The position numbers and the translations under genes were made by a program. A model generated the notes under the pieces. It was not told the DNA's origin. It did no database searches and worked only from the letters and a program-made list of their open reading frames with translations. Below are positions 34,167-44,506 of a stretch of DNA of 64,000 nucleotides, piece by piece. Source of the DNA: Linyphia triangularis (lineage: Eukaryota > Arthropoda > Arachnida > Araneae > Linyphiidae). Location: positions 45,049,385-45,113,384 of the forward strand of contig OZ021727.1 of the NCBI GenBank assembly GCA_963978545.1, given 5' to 3'. Positions within the stretch are counted from its first letter, which is position 1, and every line of letters starts with the position of its first letter.

Positions 34167-37100
34167 CCAACAACAGATTGTAGCCTAAGGCAAGTTTTTA
34201 ATTAACCATACACATGGTATATCCATGGTGTCTAATGGATGTCTGCTTTATCAGAGTGGGAGTTATCCGATTTTTACTTTTTGTTGTTCTTTTGACGGTT
34301 AGTAAATAATCTTTTTTCTTCTAGTGACTATTGATAAACCTGTAAGGGGGCCCCTAACGAGGTCTGACCTCAAAGGCAAGCATTATTTATTGAAAAAATT
34401 ATAGTGTTATTTCGTGGATAAAGGTTTAGAATGAGGTAAGAATTAATCTAAAAAGTGGCCTTTGATGACCCGTGCCATATAGATCTTTTTGAGGGCCCCG
34501 TGCCATATATAATACGATATTTATTCTTAAATGTGAAACTTTATTTAAGTGCATGCAAAAGTTATTAATTGTCATTTCATAGACGAGAATTCATTGTAAT
34601 TTTTTTAGGAATAAACGAACACGTAATAAGCATCAAGTATGCCCGAGGAGACCCGGGCCCCCCAAAATATAACGTAATAATAAAATATAGTAAACAATAA
34701 ATTTACTATGTTAATTTCCACCCAAACTGTGTATACGTACTAGGAATAAATAATTTTCTCTGGGGCCCTTTACAAGTACGTCTTGCAACGTTAAAAACAT
34801 CTAAACAAACAAGAATTAAACATCAAGCATTGAACTGCGAAAGGGCCCCGTCGATAGTTGTTCCAACAGAATAAATATATTATATTTAAATTTAAACTAC
34901 ATAATCATAAATACACTAAAAATAAGCACGTGTATCAATTTTAAATTATATGTTTCGTTTATGTGCCCTCCACTTGCTCATGGACGTAGGCTCTGATCAT
35001 CGCTTAGAGACACAAGGCCCGGGCCTTGGGCCCATGATTTTAGGGGGCCCCGAAATTGTCTGCAGACCTATAACTTTTGTTTCACAAAAGCTATGTGAAT
35101 ATCGTTTATAATCAATATAAAAGAATTTTGATAAAAAAAAATTTAAAAAAAAAAAAATCTGTATTAATCTTGAACCGTCTTTAGTATCCCAGAATGTATT
35201 TAATGAGATAAACCAAACCATAATTTAAAAGCTTAAAAAACAAGCTTTCTTGAAAAATAGAGGGAAACAAAATTGAAAGGAAATATTGACGAATTTATTG
35301 AGATCATCAAATGTCGACTCTGAAATTGGGAATAATGCCGCAGATATTGTTGTCACGGATGTTACTACACATTGTGATAGTGAAATGTAATACATAACAA
35401 AGTTTTTCCTTTTTCGATTTATAAATTTGATTGTTTGAAATTTGTTTCTTGATTTGTGATAAAAAAAAAAAGCTTTTAGAAAAAAACATTAACATTAATT
35501 TATCAACTTTTTCTATAATTAATGTTAATTCATTTGACTTTGTGTCAAGCCTATTTCCAATAAATCACGCGTTTAAAATAAGAGCATAAGAGGGGCCCCA
35601 AAATATGTCCGAACCTTGGGCCCCAACTTGTCATGGTCAGACCCTACTTGGACGCCACGGTCCCTCACGAGTACAAATATAATTTATTTATTATTATTAT
35701 TATTATTTGCCAAAAAGTTCAGCCCGAGATTTTAAGATTCTGTCGCTATACATTTGTACAATTGTATTCAAGGGGAAATATTTCTTAGAATATATTAGGG
35801 GGGGGGGGGGGGGGATTTTTAGTTTAAAAAAATTGCATATTTTTTTAATAATTCGCATTTTCCCTCCCATTTTTATTTTTTTGTTATATTGGCAGTCTCT
35901 ATTAATTACTTTGACAAATTCCTATTAATATTAAAATATAAAAAAATTTCTTAACCTTCTTTTCCTTTATTTCAAGCATTTAAGAGAAAGACTATTTCAA
36001 TAAAATTCAAAATGTATTCAATTTCGTCAAACTTTTTTTAATTTAAATTTAATACGATACATTAATTAAAAAAAAATATGAACATTTCAATGTATTTAAA
36101 ATTTTCTAAGACTTGCGACTTGTGAAAATTGTTCAACAAAGTTCTGTGGTATTGAACATACTTTTTTTTTCTTCTTCAACTTAGTGCTATTACTTAATTC
36201 TTAGCTATTCAGAGTCGGTAAAATAAAGACTTGTTAAACAAAAAGCCTGTTTCTCACAACTTTTTTTTAATTCACGATCAATACGTCCAGAATATTTTAA
36301 AATATTTTTCAATTTTATTTATACTATTGCTTTTTCAACTAATACAAGTTCATTTGTTGCACATCAAAATTTAAAATAACATTTTCCTAATTTTTTCTTA
36401 AGTAATTGCTCGTTCAAAAAAGTTACATTAACCATTATTGTAAAACATTTTAGATTTTGCTCATAATGGAAAACGCAATATATAAAATGTAATATTGCCT
36501 TTCCAAGTTTCTCGACAGAGACATTTGAGGAAAAATAGTAGACATAATCTTAAGAAGATCGCTTGAGAAAATATGGTTCTTTTCTCTAGATGTCGCCAAT
36601 ACCATTTTACCTCCCAAGTAAACACACTCCTAAAAAAACTTTGCCTCAGGGTAGACGGGGGAGAAATTACAAAGCGGTGTGATGTTTTATCTATGTTTCT
36701 CGACGGCTATGTCACAAATTCTACAATAGACAGGACCCAGGGGTTGGCCATAAACTAATTGCTTCTCGAGTTGGAATTTTAAAAGCAGGGTCGTTTGCTA
36801 ATGTCGCTTTCCATGAAAGGCCATTCTCCAAACCATTGCTTGGGGGTGTTACGTTTCGTCGTTTGCAGGACTGGATGGGGTGTCCAATAGGAAATTGCAA
36901 CAGACACATACTGTACTGACAAATACATGACAACCAGATAGAAGTTATATGGTATGGATACAGTTCACAATTTTAACTATTGTTGAGTCGGTACTGTACT
37001 TAATTTTCTTCGTGGTTCTGCGATACTTTTTCCCCCCACCATTTGAGTTAATTCCTAGTCTACTTGGCGGTATTTTGGCAGTATTGGTGATAATTGGTAA

Positions 37101-39607
37101 GTGATAAAGTTCAGATTATTTTTATATATTTATAAATATATATAAAAAAGTGTAGCTACCATCAATTCTGTTGAATCCCCATCGAGATTTTGACTTGACG
37201 ATAAACTTGAAATGAAGCAAAATATGTTTTATTTGGAACTAGCTAAATTTTTCATAATCCAATGAAGTATGAAGAATAGTATTTAACAAAATATTTATTA
37301 TTGTATATCTATTTGTAATTGCTAACTGAACTCTGATAATGAAGTATTTTTTTATTAGATATTTGCTTAAATTACTAATTAAGTAACTTAATAAAAATAA
37401 TGTATCAGTATTTTATCCTTTGTAAGATATATATTTTATTTTAATATTGCTTTCTGAACAAAAGTTTTAAAACACGTTTTCGCATCGAAGGAAATGTGAA
37501 TCCTCTAATATTTAATAATTTAATTTTTTTTATATACATTTAATATCTAAAACAAAGCCATCAATTATTAATAAAAAATGACTTTCCAAACGAATTTTAT
37601 TCAACAACTAAATTTGAAATTTTATTTTGCCAAACGTTAATATGTAAGAAGAAATATGGCATGTTTTAATTTGTCCTAAACATTTTATTTTATTGATTTT
37701 AATTTGGCTGTTAAACATTATTCAAGTAAATTACAATAGTTCTAAATGTTTATAATTATGTTTTTGTTTTTTTTCCCTTTCATAAAAATATTTAAAAGTT
37801 GTTTTAATAAAATCTTATTGATTATAATTTGATTAAAGGCACATTAAAAATCCTTTTTGTGAACCATTTGGAAAATGTATGTACTCTAATAAATGGGCCA
37901 ACTTTAATCGTGTGGGTACACGATCATGATCCACCTTTATAGTAACTGTTGTTGACATTTTCATTTTACTTTTATTTTAATATTTTTTTGTACTGATTGC
38001 CAGTCCTAGGATTAACTCTTGACTTTAATAGCTTGTTAAGTTAAAAAATAAATGGTTTTGAAATATAAAGTGGTATATATTGCTATATTGGTTATTTACT
38101 GCAGATGATATGTGGATTCTAAAGGGGGAGTTTTATGCACTAAACCAAGAATAATCAGATGATATGTGAATTGTAAAGGGGGAATTTTATACACTAAACC
38201 AAGAATAATTTAACATTTTAATAAATAAAGCAAAATGAGGATTGTTCATGTTTATTTAATTGACAGATAAAATAAAAAAAAGACTTTGGATATACACTTG
38301 TAATTGAGGGAATCATATGTCAAAGAATTTAATGACTTAATTGAAATTTTCGATTTAATTTTTAGTTGCATGTACAAATTTTAATTGCGTTCAATTTTTG
38401 CCGACTAATATTTATTTATCTTAATTTAGGGAAAAGAAACATTTTTTTATAAATTTGAATATTCAAAATATTTCTTACTTATAGAATCTCACTGTACTTA
38501 AATTAAACTTTCAGTACATATTTTTAATAACTTTCATATTTAAAAAATAGTTTGCATATTTGTATTTAACTTTTAGAGAACATAAACATTTAAAAATGAT
38601 GGGATTCCGAACCTTAAAAATTAGAGGTAACATTTACATAAAAGGTTTTTTTTTAGAAGGGTTAGCTAGGGAGGGGGGGGGGGGGGGACAAAATTGCCTT
38701 CGCTTATAATTAAAAATTTGCTTCGACCACCCTTGTACACTATAAAGCTTTCTTCATCGAATGAAGTAAAATTTCTGAAGAAAACTTGAGAATATTGTAT
38801 TTTAAGAAATTTATTTTTCATCGTATCTAGTAAGTAAATATTTAAGCCTTTAATTATTTTTGATAGTACGCCAACTTTTTCATGAACATCTGTTCTTTCA
38901 ATTTTTAGTGATGCGAATTGTTATAGCCTCCAATCTAAGGGATTTATACATATTAAATTACTAATTTTAAGTATTTGTACTATAATGTGCTTGGAAATTA
39001 AATTTTTCAAATAATTTTACTTTTAAAAGTGATATAAGGGGAAAAAAGTTGTTAAAGTTGAATAACACCTTGAATATTTCGGAAACAATTAAGTTAAAAT
39101 GTTGTCTGGTTATAATCTGGTTGTCATAAACGAAGAGAAAAGAAACTTAAAATTCTGAAATCGGCCAAAGGAAACAGATCTTTATTAGATGTTGGAATTC
39201 TCAAGATTAAAACAGCTGAAGTTGGGAACAGTAATGACTCAAACCCCGCCTGTATTGGGATAGTTGAAGAAGGTATTTATTCTGCAAATTAAAGATATTT
39301 AATAGTATTATTGATAATGTCCAGGGTTGTATTGTTAAAAAAAATTTCCCCGATGAGCAAGCTTCCCGATTGTGTCCCGACTACACATCTGAATGTCGGC
39401 AACTCTATCACCGCTGGTGCCTTATTTCTGTTAACGAATTTTTTTTTACTATATACGCTTCTCTACTTACGAAAACCTAAGTATTTTTTAAAAATTATAA
39501 ATAGGGAGATATTACCGTTTCATTATGGGCGGCAGTGTGTATATAGAGGGAGGAGGGGGCCCGAGGGACAGTTGCATAAGGGCCCGAAAATCCTGTCGGC
39601 GGCCCTG
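34167..39607. other. Right part of the composite hAT block
   Basis: No coding gene is supported. GGGCCC-rich patches recur near 34350, 34495, 34660, 34765, 34850, 35020-35055, 35590-35630 and 39558-39590. GTAGGCTCTGATCAT (near 34986) and TCATGGTCAGACCCTAC (near 35631) are imperfect inverted repeats that may bound a further nested element. Poly-G tracts occur near 35800 and 38676. A higher-complexity island lies at 36570-36940. A 54-bp tandem duplication is at 38102-38209. The rest is AT-rich. Confidence 0.5.
38102..38209. repeat. Tandem duplication, 54-bp unit, two copies
   Basis: CAGATGATATGTGGATTCTA at 38102 is repeated at 38156 as CAGATGATATGTGAATTGTA. Both units then share AAAGGGGGA.TTTTAT.CAC and TAAACCAAGAATAAT. 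There are only about four differences. Confidence 0.9.
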
Positions 39608-40217
39608 GATGGAGCACATTGGTCATAGTTGTTAAAAAAAATTTAAATACAAATATATTTTAGAGACAAATACTCAGATCACTAACTTTTATGGCCTATA
39701 AAACGAGTTAAAGGTAAAGGAGGTATGGTAATAAAACAAAAGATATAAGAGGTAAGGTAATAAATTAAATGTAATAAAACAAAAATGCAATCATGAAATG
39801 TTTCATTCGTTGCTTGGTGAGTTTACATTCTAAATGCTCGTGACAATTCACCATGGTGGTACATGCAACTAGAAGTCACCTTTTTAAATTATATGTCATC
39901 TTAACATACTCAAGTGGTGTATTTCTAGATCGCCATTTTTCCCGAATTTCATAGAACCACTTGATGAGAATTTTTGTTTGGCGAAAATAGACGACGGGAA
40001 AACACGCAAATACAATAATTTATTTAGAGTAACTTAACGATTATCACTTAATGAAGAATTTCAGATCAAGTATAAATAGTGTATGTTTCAACTTCAAAAA
40101 AAAATTAAGTTACTAAAAAAATTTCAGCTGTATTTAAAAATTTGCAGTGGTGAATAGTCAGCACACTAACTGTTTATAAAGCCAGGGTTCCATATTTATA
40201 AAATTATAAGCTTCAAC

Positions 40218-40475
40218 AGATGGGCGATGCAAGGAAGTGCACTTGCACCTCCCTGGGATTTGAATTAAAAGAAAAAAGTGGTAAAATCCACTGGGAATAT
40301 AAGTATGGTATGGGTTTAAAAGAATTCAATTCGTAAGAAATGTAATACATAACTATTAATACAAATTTCATTCAGATATTAAATTGAAAAATTAAGGTTT
40401 AAACAAAATATTAAAGTCTTCCACCCCCTTGTCTATCATCTGCACCTCCTTGAAAATAATTCTGCCAGCGCCTAT
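40218..40475. mobile_element. Diverged hAT-like MITE, 258 bp
   Basis: The flanks are the exact 8-bp direct repeat GCTTCAAC at 40210-40217 and 40476-40483. The ends (AGATGGGCGATGC on the left, ATAGGCGCTGGC on the right read inwards) are only loosely complementary. The interior has GCAAGGAAGTGCACTTGCACC near the left end and a similar inverted CACCTCC motif on the right. The hAT-type call rests mainly on the duplication length. Confidence 0.6.
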
Positions 40476-40659
40476 GCTTCAACAATACATCTCACTTTTA
40501 GATAAAAACAAAATTCTCTTGAATTCAATATGCGCAATCGGTAAACAAGAGATAAGCCTCTTTTCCAAGAACTCAAATATACAAGGTGCATCTATTATTT
40601 TTCCAGCAATAGTTTCAACACTACAGTTTCTTTAGCAAACACTTAAAATATCTATACTA

Positions 40660-40888
40660 AACTCCAACTTAACTTGACATCACTAGACGATAGATCTTCG
40701 CTGTGCTTATAGGCAATTAATCCATTTTAGCGGAGTGAAGACATAATTCTCGCTAAACCTTATAGTCTTTTGTTCTCTACAGGGTTGTGGTTTGGCGAGC
40801 ATTATGCTTTCACACCGCCAAAATAGATTAAATGCCTATGAGCACTATGACGATCTACCGTCTAGTGATGTCAAGTTAAGTTGAAGTT
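40660..40888. mobile_element. Fold-back MITE, about 100-bp arms
   Basis: The left arm starts AACTCCAACTTAACTTGACA and the right arm read inwards starts AACTTCAACTTAACTTGACA. The arms match over about 100 bp with scattered mismatches, through ATCACTAGACG and a CGAGAATTATG / CGAGCATTATG stretch, around a spacer of about 30 bp. TA on both sides (40658-40659 and 40889-40890) may be the target duplication, which would suggest a Tc1/mariner-type MITE. The transcript would fold into one long hairpin. Confidence 0.75.
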
Positions 40889-41472
40889 TAAGATACTGTC
40901 GGAGACAATTTAGGCGAGGATATAAAATCTGCCATAAATATTGAACTAAAGAAACACTAAATCTATTAATGAGAAAAACAATGAATTTAAATTAGTCACT
41001 TAAAAATAAATGAGTAATTATTAACACATGTACATGGTTTTAATAGTATCGACATAGAGCAAGCTTACTTAGACAACTCTCTGTGCTGTTTTAAGGGAAA
41101 GTCCTAGAAAGAATCATTCCCTATACTCGCTATGTTACAATCTTCTAGCCCAGTGCATTTAGAAACTACTTTGCATTAAACCTCGAAATTTGGTGAGTAG
41201 GTACGAATACGATCACTTAACGAAATGACATAAATTAAAAACTCGAAAATAGCGTCTAATATATTTTATTTTATATTTGAAATCCTTACGTCAATGGCCA
41301 TCTGCAATAGTCTTTAGTTTTCTTTTTTAATTTTCATTTATAATACATAGATAGACATTATATGAAAAGATCTTATGTCATTTCAATAAGTGATCACTTT
41401 GGTATCTACTCTCCAAATTTCAAGATTTTATATAAAATAGTTTCTAAATATACTGGTTTAGAAGATTGTAAC

Positions 41473-41476
41473 ATAT
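41473..41476. repeat. Target-site duplication of LTR element A (left)
   Basis: ATAT, matched by ATAT at 43817-43820 immediately after the right LTR. A 4-bp duplication is normal for Ty3/Gypsy integration. Confidence 0.8.
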
Positions 41477-41938
41477 TGTTATGAATTTTTCCACTGAGGC
41501 AATGATGGCACAGTTTTCACGGTTTAAAAGTATTTATTCTCTCTTCAGAAAACTCACAAAATTTATTCACAGGCAACAGTTTAATTACTCTCAAGCTTCA
41601 ACACAAGCTTCAACAAAAATAACTTGGAATTCAGCGATTATACAAGCTCACTCCAATAGGTAAACAAAGCGATCAGCTTTCAACGAAGTCCGAAGTCAAT
41701 CTGAAAACTTTCCCGTTCTCCAGTCTTTTATATACAAGCGCGTGAGACATTCGCGAAATTTCCAGCCAATTCATCGGAAAAAAAATATCTCGAAACTTCT
41801 CGATTGCTTTAGGTGTTGCCACCTTTTTCTAAATTGTATAATCGCTGTTAATAAATAAAATAAGATAAAAATAAATTACAATAGAATTTTAAAATAATAC
41901 GTCACTATTTACACTATATACAGACAATTTGTGCAACA
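41477..41938 (-). repeat. 3' LTR of element A
   Basis: 462 bp with TG..CA ends, starting TGTTATGAATTTTTCCACTG on the plus strand and ending TTTGTGCAACA. It matches 43355-43816 except for three positions seen by eye. TATATAC near 41730 could be the TATA region for transcription on the minus strand. Confidence 0.93.
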
Positions 41939-43322
41939 TTTCCCCCTTCTTAAAGACTGCACGTCCGTCCCCGTCCAATTCAGGGCAATCACGTCTGAAA
42001 TGTCCTTCCCGGTTGCAGAGCCAACAAACCACTCTAGTTTTTCGATCAGTTGAGCCAGGAATATTTCTCATAATTCGCTCCATCTTGTTTTCCAGTTCTT
42101 GAAACTTCTTCGTGAAAAGTTCAAAGGAATCATCTGCCAATGTTCCACGTACGAAACGCCGGTCTTTTCTAGAAGCTTGCTGTGCGGCTTCTACTCTCAT
42201 GGCATAGACGAGGGTGGACTTCAGATCTTTGCTGTCTGACATCCTGGAAGCTTGCTGTATGTCGGGATCTTTGATGGCATCCACGAAATACTGAAGAGAC
42301 AGGTTATCTCGTACGTCCGAGGGACAGTCTGGGAAAGCGAGGAGCGACAGTCTTTCTATATCCGATGCCAATTCTTGAAGAGTTTCACTGGCCTTCTGCT
42401 GTCTCACTTTCAATTGCAGTCTGTTGTAATCCTTTAGATGCTGCTCCCCAAACCTTAACTCCAACACACTTGCCAGCGCCACGAATTCTCCCCGCTTCTC
42501 TTCAGGTAGTGTCTGTAAAATGTCAGCAGCTTCACCTCGAAGAGATGCTGCGAGATGGAATGCCTTCGAAGTATCGTCCCAACCATTCGCAGAAGCAATA
42601 ATTTCAAACTGCGTTTGATAAACGCGCCAAGACGACCTTCCATCAAAAGTGGCCACTTTGATGTTGGAACGTGGCGCAATGAAGGGAGTGGAAACATTAT
42701 CCCATTTAGGCGTTGCAACGGTCATAGCTTCCCCCGTTTCAATTTTCCGTAGCCTTTCTTCAACAGCGTCATGAAACTTTTCCTGTTCCTCTTTCATGGT
42801 GGAAACCTTTTCTTCGATTTCATTCCTCACAGTCACAAGATCTCCTTTCATTGCAGAAACCTTTTCTCCCAAGCAGTCAACTTTCCCATTAACCGCCTCA
42901 AAACTCTCACTGATTTCTTTTCTTACTTCACTCAAAACATCTTCTTTTACCGATTGTAGAGCACTTGTAGTAGTCTCTATTATCGTAGATTCCACCATTG
43001 TAGCCAGTTCGGATTGCATTTCTTCTTTAATCCCAATTATAGCTGCTGATGTGGATTCTCGGCAGGTGGCGATTGCAGCGGCGAGTTCGGCATTTGTCAT
43101 TTCTTGACGGGCTTGACCAGCGGCTATTGTAGCGGCGGTTAATTCTTGTCCGGCTTTTATTTCAGCAGCGGTTGATTCTTGTCCAGCTTTTATATCAGCA
43201 GCGGTAGCTTGTTGACTGGCTTTCATTTCGGCGGCGGTGGTTTCCTGTTGGGCCTTCATTCCAACAATCATTTCCATCAACTGCTTCATTTGGTCTTCCA
43301 TCATTCCTCTAGTTGTCGGCAT
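41889..43322 (-). CDS. Gag polyprotein of element A, running into the 3' LTR
   Basis: 477 codons from an ATG 32 bp inside the right LTR. Residues 1-220 are coiled-coil-like, with an alanine/glutamate/lysine-rich N-terminus built from short degenerate repeats (KAGQESTAAEIKAGQELTAA). Residues about 230-410 match the capsid-like part of the Gag of element B (ATFDGRSSWRVYQTQFE, ERLSLLAFPDCPSDVRD). The CCHC zinc knuckle is C433-x2-C436-x4-H441-x4-C446, which binds element RNA. The normal downstream protease and pol are absent. The last about 20 residues are read from the polypurine tract and the LTR, and the stop is inside the LTR at 41889. The frame is open, so a Gag able to package RNA may still be made. 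That is inference. Confidence 0.9.
   Translation of the reverse strand: MPTTRGMMEDQMKQLMEMIVGMKAQQETTAAEMKASQQATAADIKAGQESTAAEIKAGQELTAATIAAGQARQEMTNAELAAAIATCRESTSAAIIGIKEEMQSELATMVESTIIETTTSALQSVKEDVLSEVRKEISESFEAVNGKVDCLGEKVSAMKGDLVTVRNEIEEKVSTMKEEQEKFHDAVEERLRKIETGEAMTVATPKWDNVSTPFIAPRSNIKVATFDGRSSWRVYQTQFEIIASANGWDDTSKAFHLAASLRGEAADILQTLPEEKRGEFVALASVLELRFGEQHLKDYNRLQLKVRQQKASETLQELASDIERLSLLAFPDCPSDVRDNLSLQYFVDAIKDPDIQQASRMSDSKDLKSTLVYAMRVEAAQQASRKDRRFVRGTLADDSFELFTKKFQELENKMERIMRNIPGSTDRKTRVVCWLCNREGHFRRDCPELDGDGRAVFKKGEMLHKLSVYSVNSDVLF
41939..41951 (-). other. Polypurine tract of element A
   Basis: On the minus strand AAGAAGGGGGAAA abuts the 3' LTR. This is the expected site of plus-strand DNA priming in reverse transcription. 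The same sequence occurs in element B. Confidence 0.85.
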
Positions 43323-43337
43323 TCAAAATTACGAGAC

Positions 43338-43353
43338 CCCACTTCTGACACCA
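43338..43353 (-). other. Primer-binding-like site of element A
   Basis: On the minus strand TGGTGTCAGAAGTGGG begins one base after the 5' LTR, in the position where a tRNA 3' end primes reverse transcription. The tRNA was not identified. Element B has the matching sequence. Confidence 0.65.
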
Positions 43354-43354
43354 C

Positions 43355-43816
43355 TGTTATGAATTTTTCCACTGAGGCAATGATGGCACAGTTTTCACGG
43401 TTTAAAAGTATTTATTCTCTCTTCAGAAAACTCACAAAATTTATTCACAGGCAACAGTTTAATTACTCGCAAGCTTCAACACAAGCTTCAACAAAAATAA
43501 CTTCGAATTCAGCGATTATACAAGCTCACTCCAATAGGTAAACAAAGCGATCAGCTTTCAACGAAGTCCGAAGTCAATCTGAAAACTTTCCCGTTCTCCA
43601 GTCTTTTATATACAAGCGCGTGAGACATTCGCGAAATTTCCAGCCAATTCATCGGAAAAAAAATATCTCGAAACTTCTCGATTGCTTTATGTGTTGCCAC
43701 CTTTTTCTAAATTGTATAATCGCTGTTAATAAATAAAATAAGATAAAAATAAATTACAATAGAATTTTAAAATAATACGTCACTATTTACACTATATACA
43801 GACAATTTGTGCAACA
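43355..43816 (-). repeat. 5' LTR of element A
   Basis: 462 bp, same ends and near-identical to 41477-41938. On the minus strand it should carry the promoter. It is followed by the ATAT target duplication. Confidence 0.93.
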
Positions 43817-43820
43817 ATAT

Positions 43821-43988
43821 TGAATACAGGAAATGATCCGTACAATCCTTTTACGAACTAAATATTTGGATTCGTTATAGATTCATTTCTTCTACTTAAG
43901 CGTTCAAAACCTTCCTTGAACCCCATGATGTTAAAAATGAATCTTTTAAGCATGCTCTTATAATCTCAATTTTGTCAAAATAATATAT
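43821..43988. other. Spacer between the two LTR elements
   Basis: About 170 bp of ordinary AT-rich DNA, ending in an AT run that served as the target of element B. No feature is seen. Because both elements have their own target duplications, this spacer shows that they are independent insertions. Confidence 0.7.
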
Positions 43989-43992
43989 ATAT

Positions 43993-44454
43993 TGTTATGA
44001 ATTTTTCCGCTGAGGCAATGATGGCACAGTTTTTACAGTATAAAAATATTTATTCTCTCTTCAGAAAACTCACAAAAGTTATCCACAGGCAACAGTGTAA
44101 TCGCTCACAAGCTTCAACACAAGCTTTAACAAAAACAACTTCGAATACAGCGATTGTACAAGCTCACTCCAGTAAACAAAGCGATCAGCTCACCTCGAAG
44201 TCCAAAGTCAATCTGAAAACTTTCCCGTTCTCCAGTCTTTTATATACAAGCGCGTGAGACATTCTCGAAATTTCCAGCCAATTCATCGGAAAAGAAATAT
44301 CTCGAAACTTCTCGATTGCTTTAGGTGTTGCCACCTTTTTCTAACTTGTAAAATCGCTATTAATTAATAAATAAAATAAGATAAAAATAAATTACTATAG
44401 AATTTTGAAATAATACGTCACTATTTACACTATATACAGACAATTTGTGCAACA
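43993..44454 (-). repeat. 3' LTR of element B
   Basis: 462 bp with TG..CA ends. Differences from the right LTR seen by eye include TTTAACAAA versus TTTAGCAAA, TTGTAAAATC versus TTGTATAATC and GTCACTATT versus GTCATTATT. Confidence 0.93.
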
Positions 44455-44467
44455 TTTCCCCCTTCTT
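44455..44467 (-). other. Polypurine tract of element B
   Basis: AAGAAGGGGGAAA on the minus strand, next to the 3' LTR and identical to that of element A. Confidence 0.85.
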
Positions 44468-44506
44468 AAAGACTGCACGTGCCGGGCAGTGAAGTCCTTA
44501 AGCCAT

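Larger units (their letters stand above)
28421..39607. mobile_element. Composite hAT-type element block (11.2 kb) with nested insertions
   Basis: The two ends are 14-bp perfect inverted repeats, CAGGGCCGCCGACA at 28421-28434 and its reverse complement ending at 39607. They are flanked by the exact 8-bp direct repeat GATGGAGC at 28413-28420 and 39608-39615, the hAT signature. GGGCCC-rich subterminal stretches follow both ends (28460-28490 and 39556-39590). Inside lies a complete 5.6 kb CACTA-type element (28565-34164). Subtracting it leaves about 5.6 kb, a plausible size for an autonomous or internally expanded hAT element. I found no hAT transposase frame. That everything between the ends is one insertion is inference. 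Confidence 0.75.
39616..41472. other. Non-coding stretch with two small fold-back or hAT-like elements
   Basis: No gene is visible. Two small elements (40218-40475 and 40660-40888) are listed separately. The remainder is AT-rich single-copy-looking DNA. Confidence 0.5.
41477..43816 (-). mobile_element. Ty3/Gypsy LTR retrotransposon A, gag-only deletion derivative (2340 bp)
   Basis: A complete element read on the minus strand: two 462-bp LTRs, a primer-binding-like site next to the right LTR, a gag frame, a polypurine tract next to the left LTR and ATAT target duplications. Protease, reverse transcriptase, RNase H and integrase are all missing. The deletion runs from just after the gag zinc knuckle to about 25 bp before the LTR. 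I see three differences between its LTRs, so insertion was recent. It can move only if an intact relative supplies enzymes. Confidence 0.93.
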
